A stretch of 41,254 bases of DNA, taken from Casimicrobiaceae bacterium (GTDB taxonomy: Bacteria; Pseudomonadota; Gammaproteobacteria; Burkholderiales; Casimicrobiaceae). Where the stretch lies: the NCBI GenBank assembly GCA_025056355.1, contig JANWWI010000017.1:1-41254 (forward strand). Direction: 5' to 3'. The notes beneath the pieces are model-generated. The model did not search any database, was not told the origin of the DNA, and saw only the letters and a list, made by a program, of their open reading frames with translations. Positions 40,913 to 41,254 of the stretch are shown one piece after another; position 1 is the first letter of the stretch; each line of letters begins with the position of its first letter. The translations under genes were made by a program, and so were the position numbers.

Positions 40913-41254
40913 CTCCCCTACGGCTTATGCCGCAGGGGAGAACGACTCGCCGTTTTCCTCCCCTTCGCCTGCGAAGGGGAGGTGGCGCGAAGCGCCGGAG
41001 GGGTTGGTCAAGCCCGCGCGCTCAAGCCCACGCAAGACCCCTCTGCCGACTTTGTCGGCATCTCCCCTACGGCTTATGCCGCAGGGGAGAACATTCCAAC
41101 CGGGTCCTCCCCTTCGCTTGCGAAGGGGAGGTGGCGCGAAGCGCCGGAGGGGTTGGTCAAGCCCGCGTGCTCGAGCTCACGCAAGACCCCTCTGCCGACT
41201 TTGTCGGCATCTCCCCTACGGCTTATGCCGCAGGGGAGAACATTCCATCCGGGT
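40913..41254. repeat. Tandem array of the four-arm palindromic module, family B (149-bp period)
   Basis: Three copies with a period of exactly 149 bp (arm 2 starts at 40913, 41062 and 41211). Copy 1 lacks arm 1; copy 3 is cut by the window end. In copy 2 the ends are ACCCCTC (41037-41043) and GAGGGGT (41147-41153). Arm 1 is TGCCGAC-TTT-GTCGGCA (41044-41060), arm 2 is 41062-41089, arm 3 CCTCCCCTTCGC-TT-GCGAAGGGGAGG is 41106-41131, arm 4 GGCGC-GAA-GCGCC is 41133-41145. A 32-bp spacer joins the copies (41005-41036 and 41154-41185) and differs at about three positions. No gene is seen in this stretch. Confidence 0.9.

Noticed and set aside
40913-41254. Intrinsic terminator for the valine operon
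   Set aside because: The hairpins are strong, but none is followed by a T tract on the plus strand; they may still affect transcript ends, but do not fit an intrinsic terminator.

Overview
The window is a GC-rich chromosomal segment of a Gram-negative proteobacterium, most likely a betaproteobacterium. This rests on my recognition of the ribosomal protein sequences, the gene order, and the set of outer-membrane, Tat and periplasmic proteins; no database search was possible. Gene density is high and the DNA looks like core chromosome, with two accessory toxin-antitoxin-like pairs and a few palindromic repeat elements.

Positions 1-14110 hold the end of tuf and then the complete merged S10-spc-alpha ribosomal superoperon, all on the + strand: rpsJ-rplC-rplD-rplW-rplB-rpsS-rplV-rpsC-rplP-rpmC-rpsQ, then a 226-bp gap with a near-consensus sigma70 promoter and a structured leader, then rplN-rplX-rplE-rpsN-rpsH-rplF-rplR-rpsE-rpmD-rplO-secY-infA-rpmJ-rpsM-rpsK-rpsD-rpoA-rplQ. 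It ends at a textbook intrinsic terminator (14083-14110).

Positions 14278-21389 carry a small GlsB/YeaQ-type membrane protein, a DUF4126 membrane protein, a HAD-UbiA fusion, DNA polymerase III alpha (dnaE, minus strand) and a divergent alpha/beta hydrolase. Positions 21511-34125 are rich in cell-wall genes: Ddl, an AmiD-type lipoprotein amidase, a class C beta-lactamase-like Tat lipoprotein, an LD-carboxypeptidase and a PBP4-type DacB. Interspersed are an SpmA-SpmB fusion, a small secreted protein that looks frameshifted, a VOC protein, a HEPN/MNT pair of the HepT-MntA kind and a large TonB-dependent receptor.

Positions 34146-40899 centre on valine and propionate catabolism. PrpF, preceded by a VapBC pair, lies on the minus strand. 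Divergent from it is a four-gene valine operon: mmsA, isobutyryl-CoA dehydrogenase, 3-hydroxyisobutyryl-CoA hydrolase and mmsB. A perfect 29-bp palindrome sits in the divergent control region and overlaps the candidate mmsA promoter.

The most unusual structure is a palindromic element of about 117-143 bp made of four consecutive hairpins enclosed by a complementary ACCCCTC/GAGGGGT pair. It occurs once at 22830-22972 and as a 149-bp tandem array at 40913-41254 that runs off the window. Arm sequences differ between loci by paired changes that keep the stems, so the fold rather than the sequence appears to be conserved. No tRNA, rRNA, CRISPR array, transposase or prophage was seen.
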